Assembly: GCF_963966145.1 (NCBI RefSeq)
Contig: NC_091046.1
Coordinates: 10,602,001-10,666,000 of the forward strand
Length of the DNA stretch: 64,000 bases
Direction: 5' to 3'
DNA from: Tenebrio molitor
Lineage: Eukaryota; Arthropoda; Insecta; Coleoptera; Tenebrionidae
Shown here: one piece after another, positions 13,242 to 22,859 of the stretch
Layout of the letters: every line of letters begins with the position of its first letter
Position numbering within the stretch: position 1 is the first letter of the stretch
Program-made: the position numbers and the translations under genes
The notes under the pieces: model-generated
Databases searched by the model: none
Told to the model about the DNA's origin: nothing
Seen by the model: only the letters and a program-made list of their open reading frames with translations

Positions 13242-13904
13242 TTAATGACGTTTTGACCTTAAATATATTTTCAGTTTATTGTTCGAGCAAGTGTGTAGGC
13301 ATGTTTCAAGTTTGTGCCCATTTTCAAAATTCCTATAGGCTGTTACACTTTGTACGTGATCACGATCATTCACTTTACATTCAAAATCGGTATTGTTGCT
13401 CATCACATCAACTGCGACCATCACTTTATTATTGTCATAGTTTACTCTTGCTCTGACTACAAAAATTTGCTTGTGGAAACCGACGACTCTTCTGAATGAC
13501 TTGCTACCACTGTTCTTGTTTTCGATGAAAATCGTAAGGCTCTGGTTAGTACGAATTTGGAAAATGTTTTGTGTGTGTATTCGGTTAATATGCTTCACAA
13601 TTTTATCATAGTCTCGGGCCTTGTAATCGCACCGGGGAAGCGGACATTTTATACTTATTGTTTCGTCCAGTTCACTTTTTTCTTGCACCTTTTTTTGATT
13701 CAGTAAGTGATTCAGGAGAATTGATTCAATATCAAAATTTCGTGTTGATGTCATCGGCCTCTTGCAATACGGACATTGTTTCACTCTTGCGTTGCAGTTT
13801 CTACAAAGCGTGTGACCTGTTTCACACATAAACGTTTTTTGTGTCATCATTTTCTCGCAAATGTTGCAAACAAAAAGCCTTCTCTGATCTGAATCTTCAG
13901 TCAT
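13242..13904 (-). CDS. SINA/SIAH-like RING E3 ubiquitin ligase, divergent
   Basis: A single 220-residue coding exon starting MTEDSDQRR. Residues about 11–55 form a SINA-type RING (FVCNICEKM, CETGHTLCRNC, CPYCKRP) followed by RNFDIESILLN, matching the RN-x-x-E-K step of SIAH proteins. Residues about 90–120 hold a SIAH-type zinc finger (CPLPRCDYKARDYDKIVKHI). The C-terminal 100 residues are poorly conserved and the protein is shorter than SIAH (about 280). The ATG was chosen because it lies just after an acceptor (AG at 13909–13910) of a 49-bp 5' UTR intron, 13909–13957. It probably acts as an E3 ligase or a SIAH-like adaptor. The assignment to a particular SINA-like gene is uncertain. Confidence 0.8.
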   Translation of the reverse strand: MTEDSDQRRLFVCNICEKMMTQKTFMCETGHTLCRNCNARVKQCPYCKRPMTSTRNFDIESILLNHLLNQKKVQEKSELDETISIKCPLPRCDYKARDYDKIVKHINRIHTQNIFQIRTNQSLTIFIENKNSGSKSFRRVVGFHKQIFVVRARVNYDNNKVMVAVDVMSNNTDFECKVNDRDHVQSVTAYRNFENGHKLETCLHTCSNNKLKIYLRSKRH

Positions 13905-14243
13905 TGCCCTAAAAAAATGCTCTATTTGAAACAATTTGAAAACAATTTGCAATTTACCTGTAGTTTTATGTGGCAACAGTTCGGCTGGCTGATGTGATAT
14001 TTGGAGGTACCTACAGTAAAAATTATCTCTTTTCAAACCAACACTGTTTTATTGAAAAAGTAGAAGAAGAAACATCCGAACTCGCCATATCAATTTTGCG
14101 GAGGTCGAGGTTTGCTGGCACACAAGACACAAAACGACGAAATGGTGTTGGGCAACAGAATTATTTAATCAAAAATTAATTACCTCTAACATTATAGTTA
14201 TTTATGCATGATTAAAGCCTAAAACCTTAAAATTAATAAACAA

Positions 14244-14463
14244 ATGTCTGCCCACATCACGGATGTTCGCATCGCATTGCGTAGTTGCTCCCAGCAAATT
14301 TTTAGTTTTGCGCGTAACCTTGGGAACAGTGAAAACAACAGTTGCCATTTTGCCAGTTTCAATTTTCGGTTATAAATTCATTAACGAAATGATGAACGAG
14401 GTTGAGAAAGCGGCAGAAAACGCGGCTTGCTGTCTGGAAAATCCAAGCAAGTGTACGAAATAA
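14244..14463 (+). CDS. Small hypothetical membrane-type protein
   Basis: Not recognised. The frame from ATG 14263 gives 66 residues with one hydrophobic segment (VAILPVSIFGYKFI) and an acidic, Cys-containing tail (EVEKAAENAACCLENPSK) ending at TAA 14461–14463. A different ATG at 14244 opens another frame with a better amphipathic start (MSAHITDVRIALRSCSQQIF) that runs out in the middle of the gene. The two frames would make one product of about 72 residues if there is a 1-nt indel near 14310–14335. A poly(A) signal follows at 14519. The gene faces away from the SINA-like gene, so the two may share a promoter around 14050–14240. Function unknown. Confidence 0.45.
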
Positions 14464-14518
14464 AGTTAAATAATTGTTGTAACTGCATTCTAAATATACA
14501 GTTTCCAAAATAGTTTTC

Positions 14519-14524
14519 AATAAA
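14519..14524 (+). terminator. Poly(A) signal of the small gene
   Basis: AATAAA 56 bp after the stop codon of the small hypothetical gene. Confidence 0.5.
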
Positions 14525-14657
14525 TTTCAATGACATTTTTTATTTGACATCTTTATGGCCAACGGGCATAAATTGGTCCGTGGGTCATAAAGAGACGTTT
14601 ATGTCAAGAAAATGTGTGCATAATTGTCAAATTATAATATAGTCGTGCATAATATAC

Positions 14658-15015
14658 AGGGTTATTATAAATGATTGTAGTCGAAGCAGGCCATGCCCAT
14701 GTTATTACATTTTTGCCGCTTTCATGTGAACTGTCAATTTTTGTCGCTGTCTGTCATTTTTTAGATGAAAAGTGCGGTGTGGTTTTTTAATTAACGATTG
14801 AATCCAAAAATTTTAAGTTGTTTTGCAACGAATCCTAAAAATATTGAGTTGTTTTGCACCCAATTTAATTCCTGTGTGTGAACACACCGTTAAATGTGTA
14901 TACACCGTACTCACTTATTCACATCATTTTGATGTTTTCTATGTGGAGCGGCAACCATAAATTTTACATTCAGTTTTTACGCCTACTTCGACTACAAACA
15001 TTTATAATAACCCTG
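14658..15015. mobile_element. TA-flanked MITE (CAGGGTTATTATAAATG ends)
   Basis: Nearly perfect inverted ends (CAGGGTTATTATAAATGATT and its inverse) of about 35 bp, extending into TGTAGTCGAAG. TA lies on both sides (14656–14657, 15016–15017). The ends resemble those of the larger element at about 22329–26540, of which this may be a non-autonomous derivative. 358 bp, non-coding. Confidence 0.75.
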
Positions 15016-15019
15016 TACG

Positions 15020-15395
15020 TATTTTCATATTTGATGGCAGAAACAAAAGACTGAGAAATGTCACAAAATTGTATTGTCAGTGTCAAATTTCTCAAAGACG
15101 TTCGTAATTTCGACAGAAATGCAGCAAATTGGCGATAAGAAAGTTATTCGTCGTTGAACTAGAGAAATAATTTGTAATACATTTGATTATATGAGAATAA
15201 CTTTTCCTCTTGGAGCACTGACAAAAATTGGTTTCCTTAGAATTTATTTTTTGTTAATTTTGCGGCGCAGTGTATTTAGTGAAAATTTAAATTCACCTAG
15301 ACATTCCTTTGTAGGGCGTTTATGAGAAATTTGACACTGACAATACAATTTTCTGACATTTCTCAGTGTTTTGTTTCCGCCACCAAATATGAAAT
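15020..15395. mobile_element. MITE with ~75-bp terminal inverted repeats
   Basis: The left arm (CATATTTGATGGCAGAAAC, then AATTGTATTGTCAGTGTC) is mirrored on the right (GACACTGACAATACAATT, then CCGCCACCAAATATG). The exact ends are uncertain by a few bases. It lies between two other MITEs. Confidence 0.7.
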
Positions 15396-15405
15396 ACCTC
15401 TAGTA

Positions 15406-15979
15406 CCGTGCGATCCAAAAGTCTTTCTATCAAGTGGGTCATGACAGTGGAAACGAATGCCGTTGGGCTGCAGCATATTTGGCGCATATTTAAATGAAAA
15501 TTAAAAATATGTTTTTTCTACTTTGCGTTCGTACTGATGCTATTACGATACTGTTTTGCGATATCGTAATAGGAAAAGGCGTGATATAATAATAATACTA
15601 AAAACAGTGAAATTTAATTTTTTTATGTTGACGAATACTGTGGTGTCGCAGCAGACCGCAGAGGTGACCTTGGGTGGAATCCTTCAACTTTAACGGTTTT
15701 AAAATTTATTTTTTTTTCATTGAAAAAGTGGCAAAGTAGAAAAAAATACTGTATGACATCTCGTTTATAAGGCATTTTATCGCACTTACTCCTTTAGGGC
15801 ACTCCTCGCTACGCTCGTCGTGCTCTAAACCCGTGCGTGCGATAAAATGCTTCTTATAAGACTCGTATCATAATATACTATTATTAGTCTGTCCGTATCC
15901 TTTTTTTTATTTTATGGTGTAATTATAATAATGTCATGGCTCACTTCATAGAAAGACTTTTCACTTTTGGATCGCTCGG
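15406..15979. mobile_element. TA-flanked foldback MITE containing a hairpin
   Basis: Ends CCGTGCGATCCAAAAGTC and the inverse of CTTTTGGATCGCTCGG, continuing into TCTTTCTAT and CATGACA motifs in both arms. TA dinucleotides lie at 15404–15405 and 15980–15981. The 574-bp interior includes the hairpin at 15757–15885. No coding sequence. Confidence 0.7.
15757..15885. repeat. Hairpin with GC-rich loop (inside MITE)
   Basis: Arms TATAAGGCATTTTATCGCAC and GTGCGATAAAATGC plus CTTATAAG pair around a loop containing CTCGCTACGCTCGTCGTGC. Same architecture as the hairpins near 8575, 18346, 21045, 28140 and 33412. Confidence 0.6.
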
Positions 15980-15984
15980 TATAT

Positions 15985-16645
15985 TATGATACAAGTTTAT
16001 AAGGATGCGCGAAAGGGTGGGGTTTACCTGATTTGAAATGGTCGAAAAACGGTGGTTTCTAAACATCCATATCTTTAAAACCACAACAGATGAAGGTAAG
16101 GTCCTTTTTTATTTGAAAGATACGTCTTTCCTCTAGGGCCCCATACTTTTCTTTTTTCGATTTCGTTATAAATAACAATAAAATAAATTGCAATTTGAGG
16201 ACTATGCAGGAAGCTGTAACACTAAAACCTAATTCGAAATTAACAAAAAAAAGTATGGGGCTTTCGGAAATTGAATTTTAAAGCGTTTGGTGCCATCACC
16301 GTGCTTCCAAAAAATTACAGATCTTATTATACATAAATATACGTACCTACGATTTTACCACTAAAATCACATTTGAAGGATTATTATTTGGGAGACGAAA
16401 ATATCTAAAAGCTTAGTAATGAGATTTGCTGATTAACTACACCTTCTGGCAGGTACTTACGCATTTCTGGTAAAAGTAGGCCAACTGAAAAGCCGTTTAT
16501 TTCATTTCAAATAATGCAACCCAAACTACACGAATTCTGAAATTTTCATCAGGTAAACCCTAGCGCGTAGCGGAGTGCTTTTAACGTCGCATGTCGCAAG
16601 TGCTTTAAAGGCCCTTATAAACGTGTATCATACGCTATTTTTTAT
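15985..16645. mobile_element. Foldback repeat enclosing a MITE
   Basis: Outer arms TATGATACAAGTTTATAAGG and CCTTATAAACGTGTATCATA enclose an inner element at 16020–16560 whose ends are GGGTTTACCTGAT and ATCAGGTAAACCC. The outer hairpin resembles 15757–15885, so the inner element appears to be inserted into a copy of that hairpin. Confidence 0.55.
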
Positions 16646-16694
16646 TATACCTGCACTACGATATCAAAATCGATCTTTTCTTATTCTTAAGTAA

Positions 16695-16822
16695 GGGCCG
16701 GTTGCACCAACGTGAGTTGAATTTAATTACAGATTAATAGTAATTATACACCAAGGTAGAGAAGACATTTTTTTAAGCGAGGATTAAAATTGTCTTCTCT
16801 ACCGTGGTGTATATATTATTTT
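16695..16822. mobile_element. Broken Harbinger-type MITE and a TA foldback
   Basis: The first 45 bp match one end of the MITE at 49026–49162 (GGGCCGGTTGCACCAACG after TAA). A small foldback follows at about 16746–16813, with arms TACACCAAGGTAGAGAAGAC and GTCTTCTCTACCGTGGTGTA, flanked by TA. The foldback has replaced or interrupted the rest of the first element. Confidence 0.5.
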
Positions 16823-17002
16823 TTTCACTACTAGATACGTTAAAACCCTTTCTAATAATAATAAAAATTAAATAAAAAATGTGTTACACAGTCTAGGACT
16901 GGTTTACAAATCTATGAGGGGCATGATGACCAACTCAATAGACCGGGACCAATGGCTTAACGTGACTTCCGAATCACGAGACACAATATAGCCTTTTTTT
17001 TT

Positions 17003-17792
17003 GAAGTGAAACTTTTTATGGGAAGGGTTTGAAATTCTGATCGGCAACCTTTTTGTGTGACGAAAAGTGGTGGGGGTAAACACTGTCTCGCACAACGTTT
17101 GCGCCGTGGAGGGAGAAAAGACTGGAGATGGCATTTCCTATGCTTCCCATGTTAAAAATCCGAACCCTCTAAAAGCACGTGCAACAACCTTTTATGACCC
17201 AGTCCACAATGCGCTAGATAAAGAAGCACAATGCGCCTGGAAGGAAGGCGAAGGAAGCGATTGGCCTAGCGTCTATATTCAGAAACCTTTTATGACTCTG
17301 TAGTTTTCGCGGGCCGGTACACTTATTTGAATTAGTGCCATCTCCAGTCTTTTCTCCCTCCACGGTTTGCGCCAATATTTCCATCTCACTTAATTTGGAG
17401 TCTAATTATGTAAATTAATCTGTTTGACACGATACAAACATCCCTTAAAATTGTGTATACTTCTGTCTTTGTCACACTCACGGCATTTATCGATAATGTC
17501 CTCTCTTTTAATTAAAAATGAACAATGAGTTATGCATTTCGATATTGTTTAGTGTTATCGTTAAAATATACAATTTTGTTGTAAATATGCTTAAGTCAGG
17601 CGCAGAAAGAACAACAGCGTGGCGTGAGAGAAAACGTACGAGTAAAGTGAGATTTCAGAATGTGAAAAAAACGGTGTAAATAATACAGACAATGAACCAG
17701 CAACTAGCACCTCAGCTCAGCCACCTCCTCTTGCACCTATCAGTGATAATTTACAATATTCTGATTTTCCTGTAATATAAAAGTTTCACTTC
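17003..17792. mobile_element. TIR element inserted in the SINE
   Basis: Inverted ends GAAGTGAAACTTTTTAT and ATATAAAAGTTTCACTTC. The 3' part holds coding-like debris on + at about 17585–17780: KSGAERTTAWRERKR, then an acidic Pro/Thr-rich run NNTDNEPATSTSAQPPPLAP in a shifted frame. This resembles N-terminal parts of transposon proteins, but the family is not identified. The hAT-like MITE 17105–17364 is nested inside. Confidence 0.5.
17105..17364. mobile_element. Small hAT-like MITE, 8-bp target duplication
   Basis: 260 bp with long perfect inverted ends (CGTGGAGGGAGAAAAGACTG and its inverse, about 29 bp). Both sides carry GTTTGCGC (17097–17104 and 17365–17372), an 8-bp duplication typical of hAT transposition. 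The interior is more GC-rich than its surroundings and non-coding. Confidence 0.75.
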
Positions 17793-17941
17793 TATCGTGC
17801 GTCTGTACGACACACTCTCTTTTTTTATTTTTTTATTTCGCCCTGGGTCGGAATCGAACCCGCGACCCTCGCGTTCCTGAGCCGAAACGGACTCCCTTAG
17901 GCTATACATATTCTGCTATATTCTTTTTTAATTAAATTATT

Positions 17942-18174
17942 TTGTCCGATGCGACGATCCGAGTTCTCATTTTTCAACGGTTGCTATGAAAATTGAAAAT
18001 CGTCTGTCTACGTTAACCAATAAAATCAAAGAAAATCTTTCGTTGCTAGGTGACGGCTGTTCATTATTGACTACTGGTTAATAATAAAAAATTATTAACC
18101 TAGGGGGAGAAATTTTACTTCTGGTGTCGATTCGAGACTCAATAATGACGCCTTCTAAGACTAGTAGTGAAAAA
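17942..18174 (+). repeat. Interspersed repeat, copy 1 (intact)
   Basis: Shares long identical stretches with 21198–21608, for example TCCGATGCGACGATCCGAGT and TCTTTCGTTGCTAGGTGACG. This copy has no SINE in it and so serves as the empty-site reference for the other copy. Confidence 0.65.
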
Positions 18175-18345
18175 ACTAAATTATGACCAAGTATTCAACG
18201 ACAACGATATTTGATAAATGTCATAAAATAATGTTTTTGTATTGTTACTAAAGTAACGTTAACAACAAGCCAGCTTATACTAATTTTATTATAATCATTG
18301 TATTTTATTAAATGTCGACGGGAGAATGAAAAGTTTAATACATTA

Positions 18346-18425
18346 CTCGCTGCGAAAGCTCTTTCACGTGCTTGGAGTTTTTAAATAACCTCGCACATAA
18401 AGGAAACTTTCGCAGCTTGTAATGT
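18346..18425. repeat. Hairpin, GCGAAAG arms
   Basis: ATTACTCGCTGCGAAAG pairs with CTTTCGCAGCTTGTAAT around a loop containing CACGTGCTTGG and CCTCGCAC. Part of the recurrent hairpin series. Confidence 0.5.
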
Positions 18426-18953
18426 AAATAACTATTTCTCTAGCTGCCCTTTATCTCTTTCACTGTAGATCATATTGTATAAGATGTGCATTTCATGTGA
18501 ATAATTCGCAAAATTCTTAAATACGTGAACAATAAAGTGGGTCCTTTTTTAATTGAGAAGTAAATCTCCGTTCCTTTAATTCTCTAAATTAAAAGATTTC
18601 AGTCACACTTGCTCCATCTTCCTTATAAAGAAATATATTTATGGGCCCAGAGAAGTCGAGGTCGGCAAATAGGCGAAGCACAAAAAGACCTTCTACTCTG
18701 AATGATATATACTATTTTATCTTTAGGCGGATCACAAAAAAATTGGACATGAACTCACTTATTTATTTTTCTTTTCCTGCAGTTACATTAAAATTACAGG
18801 ATTCAAATTTGCAATTTTCAAATTTTTAGTAGGCCCTTTTGTAACCATTTAATTTGGTGTACAAATAATTAAAATTAAAATCTTCCGATAAATAAGACAG
18901 TTATCGACTCCTCTTCCTTTTTGGGGACACCTGAATATACCAAGTAATTTATT

Positions 18954-19153
18954 TCACAGTCTAGAACTGGTTTTTTAACAAATCTATGAGGGGTATGATG
19001 ACCAACTCAACAGACAGGGACCAATGGCTTAACGTGACTTCCGAATCACGAGATAGAATATAGCCTTTTTTTTTAATTTTGCCCAGAGTCGGAATCGAAC
19101 CCTCGACCCTCGCGTCCCTGAGCCGAAACGGACTCCCTTAGGCTATATTCTGC
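18954..19153 (-). mobile_element. tRNA-derived SINE, full copy
   Basis: On the − strand the tRNA-like head (TAGCCTAAGGGAGTCC, then GGTTCGATTCCGACTC as B box) is followed by a poly-A tract and a unique tail ending near CTAGACTGTG. These are the internal RNA polymerase III promoter elements expected of a SINE. About 200 bp, slightly diverged from the copy at 21333. Confidence 0.75.
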
Positions 19154-19259
19154 CTAATTAATTAATTTTATATATTATTATTATTATTATTATTGAATAA
19201 GTCAACTAACAGACTACTGTCCAAATAAAAGTTGACTAAAACAAGAAAAACATGAACAG

Positions 19260-20153
19260 AATTCAGTAACAGTCAGCTACAATTACTGCTGTCCCATGTC
19301 GGGAGATAACACTGAATGAAAACCATGTATAATGTTTATCAAGCAAGCCGATGCAATCGATCCAAATTACACAACATAACAACGAGTATACTCGGAAGTG
19401 GCATAGCATGAAGATCACAAATATCATTAAAACAGTTAAAGATGGAACACATCCTGAACGAAGGAGAATTATTAAGAATATTTGTATTAGCTCTAGGAAC
19501 ATGGAAATATCTATGCGATCTTGATGAAATCTGAGGGACACTGATAAGCAGACCATTCAAAAGACTGGAGCAGTCTACTTTATTATGGAATAATTTAAAG
19601 AGTGAGTATCAAGTATCTTGATACAAGTACTTTGAGGGGGGTAAAATTAAACCTGGAATATAAGCAATCATAATCAACACCAATCGGCGGATAAATTCCG
19701 TCTTCCTTAAAAGAGAGATACTTTAGAAATTTACGTTGTACAGATTCGATAGAGTTAATATATGTCACATAATACGGAGACCATATTATAGAACCATATT
19801 CCAAACGAGATCTTACGAGCGAGAAATACAACGTAGGTAGTTAAGCATTTGACGGAACGAAACTCATTGCAAGATCTAAATAGAAATCCGAGAAGTTTCA
19901 ACGATGCAGCAACAACAGGGCTAATATGCACATCAAAAACCAGCCTGGAATCAAACCAAATACCGAGGTCCTTGGTGGAAGAACGACTAGACAAAGTATG
20001 GTTGTCTATCCTGCAATTAAATCGACAAATGTCATGCTTACGCGAATACGAAACAGAAATGCACTCGTCCTTATTCAGAAGCAATTTGTTTCTGGAGCAC
20101 CAAACGGACAGCAAATCAACATTCGATTGTAGTTCTATATAAAGTTGACTCAA
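19260..20153 (-). pseudogene. jockey-like non-LTR reverse transcriptase relic
   Basis: Frame pieces on − show the C-terminal half of a non-LTR reverse transcriptase. The first piece (20153 down to 19755) has LLSVWCSRNKLLLNKDECISV and DLGIWFDSRLVFDVHI, typical of the thumb region of jockey-clade elements. The next (19831 down to 19595) has RSRLEYGSIIWSPYYVTYI and IESVQRKFLKYLSFKEDG. Further down, residual matches run to about 19339. At least two frameshifts separate them, and no endonuclease or catalytic YADD part is present, so this is a dead 5'-truncated copy. Confidence 0.8.
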
Positions 20154-20498
20154 GTTTCAAAAAACCACTTTGCATTTGCAACAGCACTTTTATGGCATTA
20201 GTCATTTGAAATTATTTTAAAACTGTACTTGTATGGAAAATATTCAATCCAATTTTCTGGTCCCTTTGTACCTTTATTTGGTTCAAAAATATGCACTTAC
20301 TCTTATTTTTGAGAAATGGCTGTGTTGTCTTCGCATTCTGCATAGTTTATTGGTAATTTTGATTATAGAAGTAGTGGATGATCACATGGTTGAAGTTTGT
20401 ATTAATTCTACGTATTTCCAAGTTTCCACGTTTGTATGTTTTCCTTCTCATTGTAAATTTGTTGTTTTATTAAAATAGAACACTGATTACTAGCAGTG

Positions 20499-20660
20499 CC
20501 CCTTTAGAACACTTTGTTTTTTTAATCATTTTGCCCTGTTTTTAAGGTATATTTTAAAATTTACATTTTTCAAAGATTTTACCCTGTTTTGAAGTTTGTA
20601 CTAATAGAGTCCCTTTAGAACACTTTGTTTTTTTAATCATTTTGCCTTGTTTTTAAGGTA
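20499..20660 (+). repeat. Tandem duplication, 111-bp period
   Basis: CCCTTTAGAACACTTTG through TTTTTAAGGTA (about 51 bp) occurs at 20499–20549 and again, with one difference, at 20610–20660. No coding function is evident. Confidence 0.75.
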
Positions 20661-21044
20661 CTGTTACGTTATTTATTTTTTGTACTCATAGCCTTGAAAG
20701 CAACGCTTCCAACATCCAACGCTCGCTCCGAAACGAGTGCTTCCCGGTCGACTCGAATGTAAAAATTGCAAAAAACACTGGCCCTTTGAGGCATTCAAAA
20801 AAAAATCTGTCTTGATAATAATAAAATTTAGTTCATAAAATACAACTTCCCTGGGTTTTCCTCCATTAAAAAATTACAGAAAGATTTATAATCGTTGAAA
20901 ATTGTTCCTACAAAATTCACAAATTTTTGCAAAAATTGAAATATCAAGTGAAGCAATTATTTCCAATAACCAAAGATCACTGCCTACTTGGTTTTATGTT
21001 CGTTTATGTTTAATGTATTAAAACAAAAAATTTTAATTTAATTT

Positions 21045-21190
21045 TCGTACAAAAAATATTGTACGAACCACTTGCGTGAAGACATCTTCCGTTCATTCGC
21101 GCATTAATTAAAACCACTCGCTCCTTCGTCGCTCGTGCTTTAAAAAATGCGCTCATGCGGGAACATCGTCTCCCCGCACTTGGTTCGTAA
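21045..21190. repeat. Long imperfect hairpin with GC-rich loop
   Basis: Left arm TTGTACGAACCACTTGCGTG with AATGCGC-like segments pairs with the right arm CCGCACTTGGTTCGTAA. The centre holds CACTCGCTCCTTCGTCGCTC. The same terminal motif CGCACTTGGTTCGTAAATAA recurs near window start (around 127–150, CGCACTCGGTTCGTAAATAA). Confidence 0.5.
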
Positions 21191-21197
21191 ATAACTA

Positions 21198-21608
21198 TTG
21201 TCCGATGCGACGATCCGAGTTCTCATTTTTCAACGGTTGCTATGAAAATCGTCTACATTAACCAATGAAATCAACGAAAATCTTTCGTTGCTAGGTGACG
21301 GCTGTTATTCACCTAGGTTAATAATGAAAATGTTGTTACACAGTCTAGGACTGGTTTACAAATCTATGAGGGGCGTGATGACCAACTCAATAGACCGGGA
21401 CCAATGGCTTAACGTGACTTCCGAATCACGAGATAGAATATAGCCTTTTTTTTCCGCCCTGGGTCGGAATCGAACCCGCGACCCTCGCGTCCCTGAGCCG
21501 AAACGGACTCCCTTAGGCTATATTCTGCCATATTCTTGGGAGAGAAATTCTACTTCTGGGGTAGGTTCGAGAGTCAATAATGAAGCCTTCTGAGACTAGT
21601 AGTGGAAA
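21198..21608 (+). repeat. Interspersed repeat, copy 2, split by a SINE
   Basis: Same family as 17942–18174 but interrupted after TTAATAATGAAAATG by the SINE 21333–21537. It resumes at GGGAGAGAAATTCTACTTCTG. Comparison of the two copies defines the SINE boundaries. Confidence 0.65.
21333..21537 (-). mobile_element. tRNA-derived SINE, full copy in a repeat
   Basis: Close relative of 18954–19153, on the − strand, with an intact B box (GGTTCGATTCC) and A-box-like TAGCCTAAGGGAG about 33 bp upstream. It is inserted into another repeat, so it is younger than that repeat. Confidence 0.8.
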
Positions 21609-21928
21609 AAAGGTTTTGTGTACTGAACAGGCCACAGTGCAAACTGAAAAACAGATCGAAATGCCTTGAAATTATCCAAAATACCTTGATATTTTAACTT
21701 TTTAAAAAATTAACCTTATAGCCAACATTTAGATTTTTAAAAATTCTATATCTATGTCACATTTCAAAACCTTTGTGCACCGTTTAATATTTAATTTGTA
21801 ATTTTCCGTCAATAAATCTATTACCTATTATTATTATGTGGAAATGAAAAAACAAGAAAAACTTTCTTAAAATATAATTATGTATTAGGGGAATAATAAT
21901 ATAATCCTGCATGCAACGTATTCAACTA

Positions 21929-22321
21929 CAGTGTGGAATAAAATGATTTACATCTAGTTACTTTTGCATTACCCTTGTAAAAATACGAAATGCCGCTCTA
22001 CAAAAAAAAAAGAAAGCCTAATCTCAAAATATATATCCAAATTCCAAATGTGATTTATTGCGAAGGGATGATATGAATGCAAAGTTGAGATTGAAATTAA
22101 AAAGGAGCTAACAAAAGCAAGTCACAGCTAGTGCTGAAAGTGGCGACCAACGTTTGTTAATTCAATTTAGTAAATTGTAACAATTGTCAATTCGATTGAT
22201 GACATTTATTGACAGAACCAATAGTTCGGCACTTCGAAAAAAAAAGTAAAGCGCTACAGGAAAATTTACATGTGCAAAAATTCCAAAGGTAACTAGATGT
22301 AAATCATTTTATTCCACACTG
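21929..22321. mobile_element. TA-flanked MITE (CAGTGTGGAATAAAATG ends)
   Basis: Inverted ends CAGTGTGGAATAAAATGATT and its exact inverse, extending over about 40 bp (TTACATCTAGTTAC). TA on both sides (21927–21928, 22322–22323). 393 bp, no coding sequence. Confidence 0.8.
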
Positions 22322-22859
22322 TATTTAAATGGGGTCATTAAAAATGATTGTACCATCGTAGGTGGCTGTGCGCTATGTTTCAGGTAAAGCGCTAAATACG
22401 GACGACGGGGTCGGGGGAACTAACAGAAAGAAATAAGTAGGCTAGACACCGATAGAGCCATTTGCTTCCTGGATAGATGGATCGCCATATCGAAGAAATA
22501 CTTGAGAATTACCCCAATTTTCTAAACGGTGATCATTATAATTAACATTCTTGGTTAAATTTTTATTCCTTACACGCTTCAGATGATCATGTGGTTGACT
22601 GCACTTGGGAAGAAGATGAGGATACTAAAAAAACACCCTTTGTCAGAATTTTACCAAAAAATTTTTCTGTAAAAGAAGTCAACTATACGAGAAAAACAAC
22701 TGGGTGCTACTTCGTAGTCAAATATAATTTTGACAACGGTGATGACCTACCAACAGGAAATGGATTAAGCGTGTTGGTCGATCGGATTAAAAAATATTCA
22801 CCGTCGAATACTGTAATAGTAGACGATTATATAGAACCACCACAATGTATCGTCATAAC

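Larger units (their letters stand above)
16882..17928 (-). mobile_element. tRNA-derived SINE split by an insertion
   Basis: 16882–17002 matches the 3' (non-tRNA) half of the SINE family and 17819–17928 matches its tRNA-like half, including the internal B-box sequence GGTTCGATTCC on the − strand. Together they make one SINE copy (compare 18954–19153 and 21333–21537), broken in its poly-T tract by about 800 bp of other DNA. Confidence 0.65.

Noticed and set aside
17067..17303. 78-codon frame on +
   Set aside because: It spans the boundary of a hAT-like MITE (17105–17364) with perfect inverted ends and a target duplication, so the frame is accidental.
21430..21530. tRNA gene on the − strand
   Set aside because: The B box and an A-box-like motif are present, but the head does not fold into a clear cloverleaf by eye. 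The sequence recurs at 17840 and 19080 with a SINE tail, so it is a tRNA-derived SINE.
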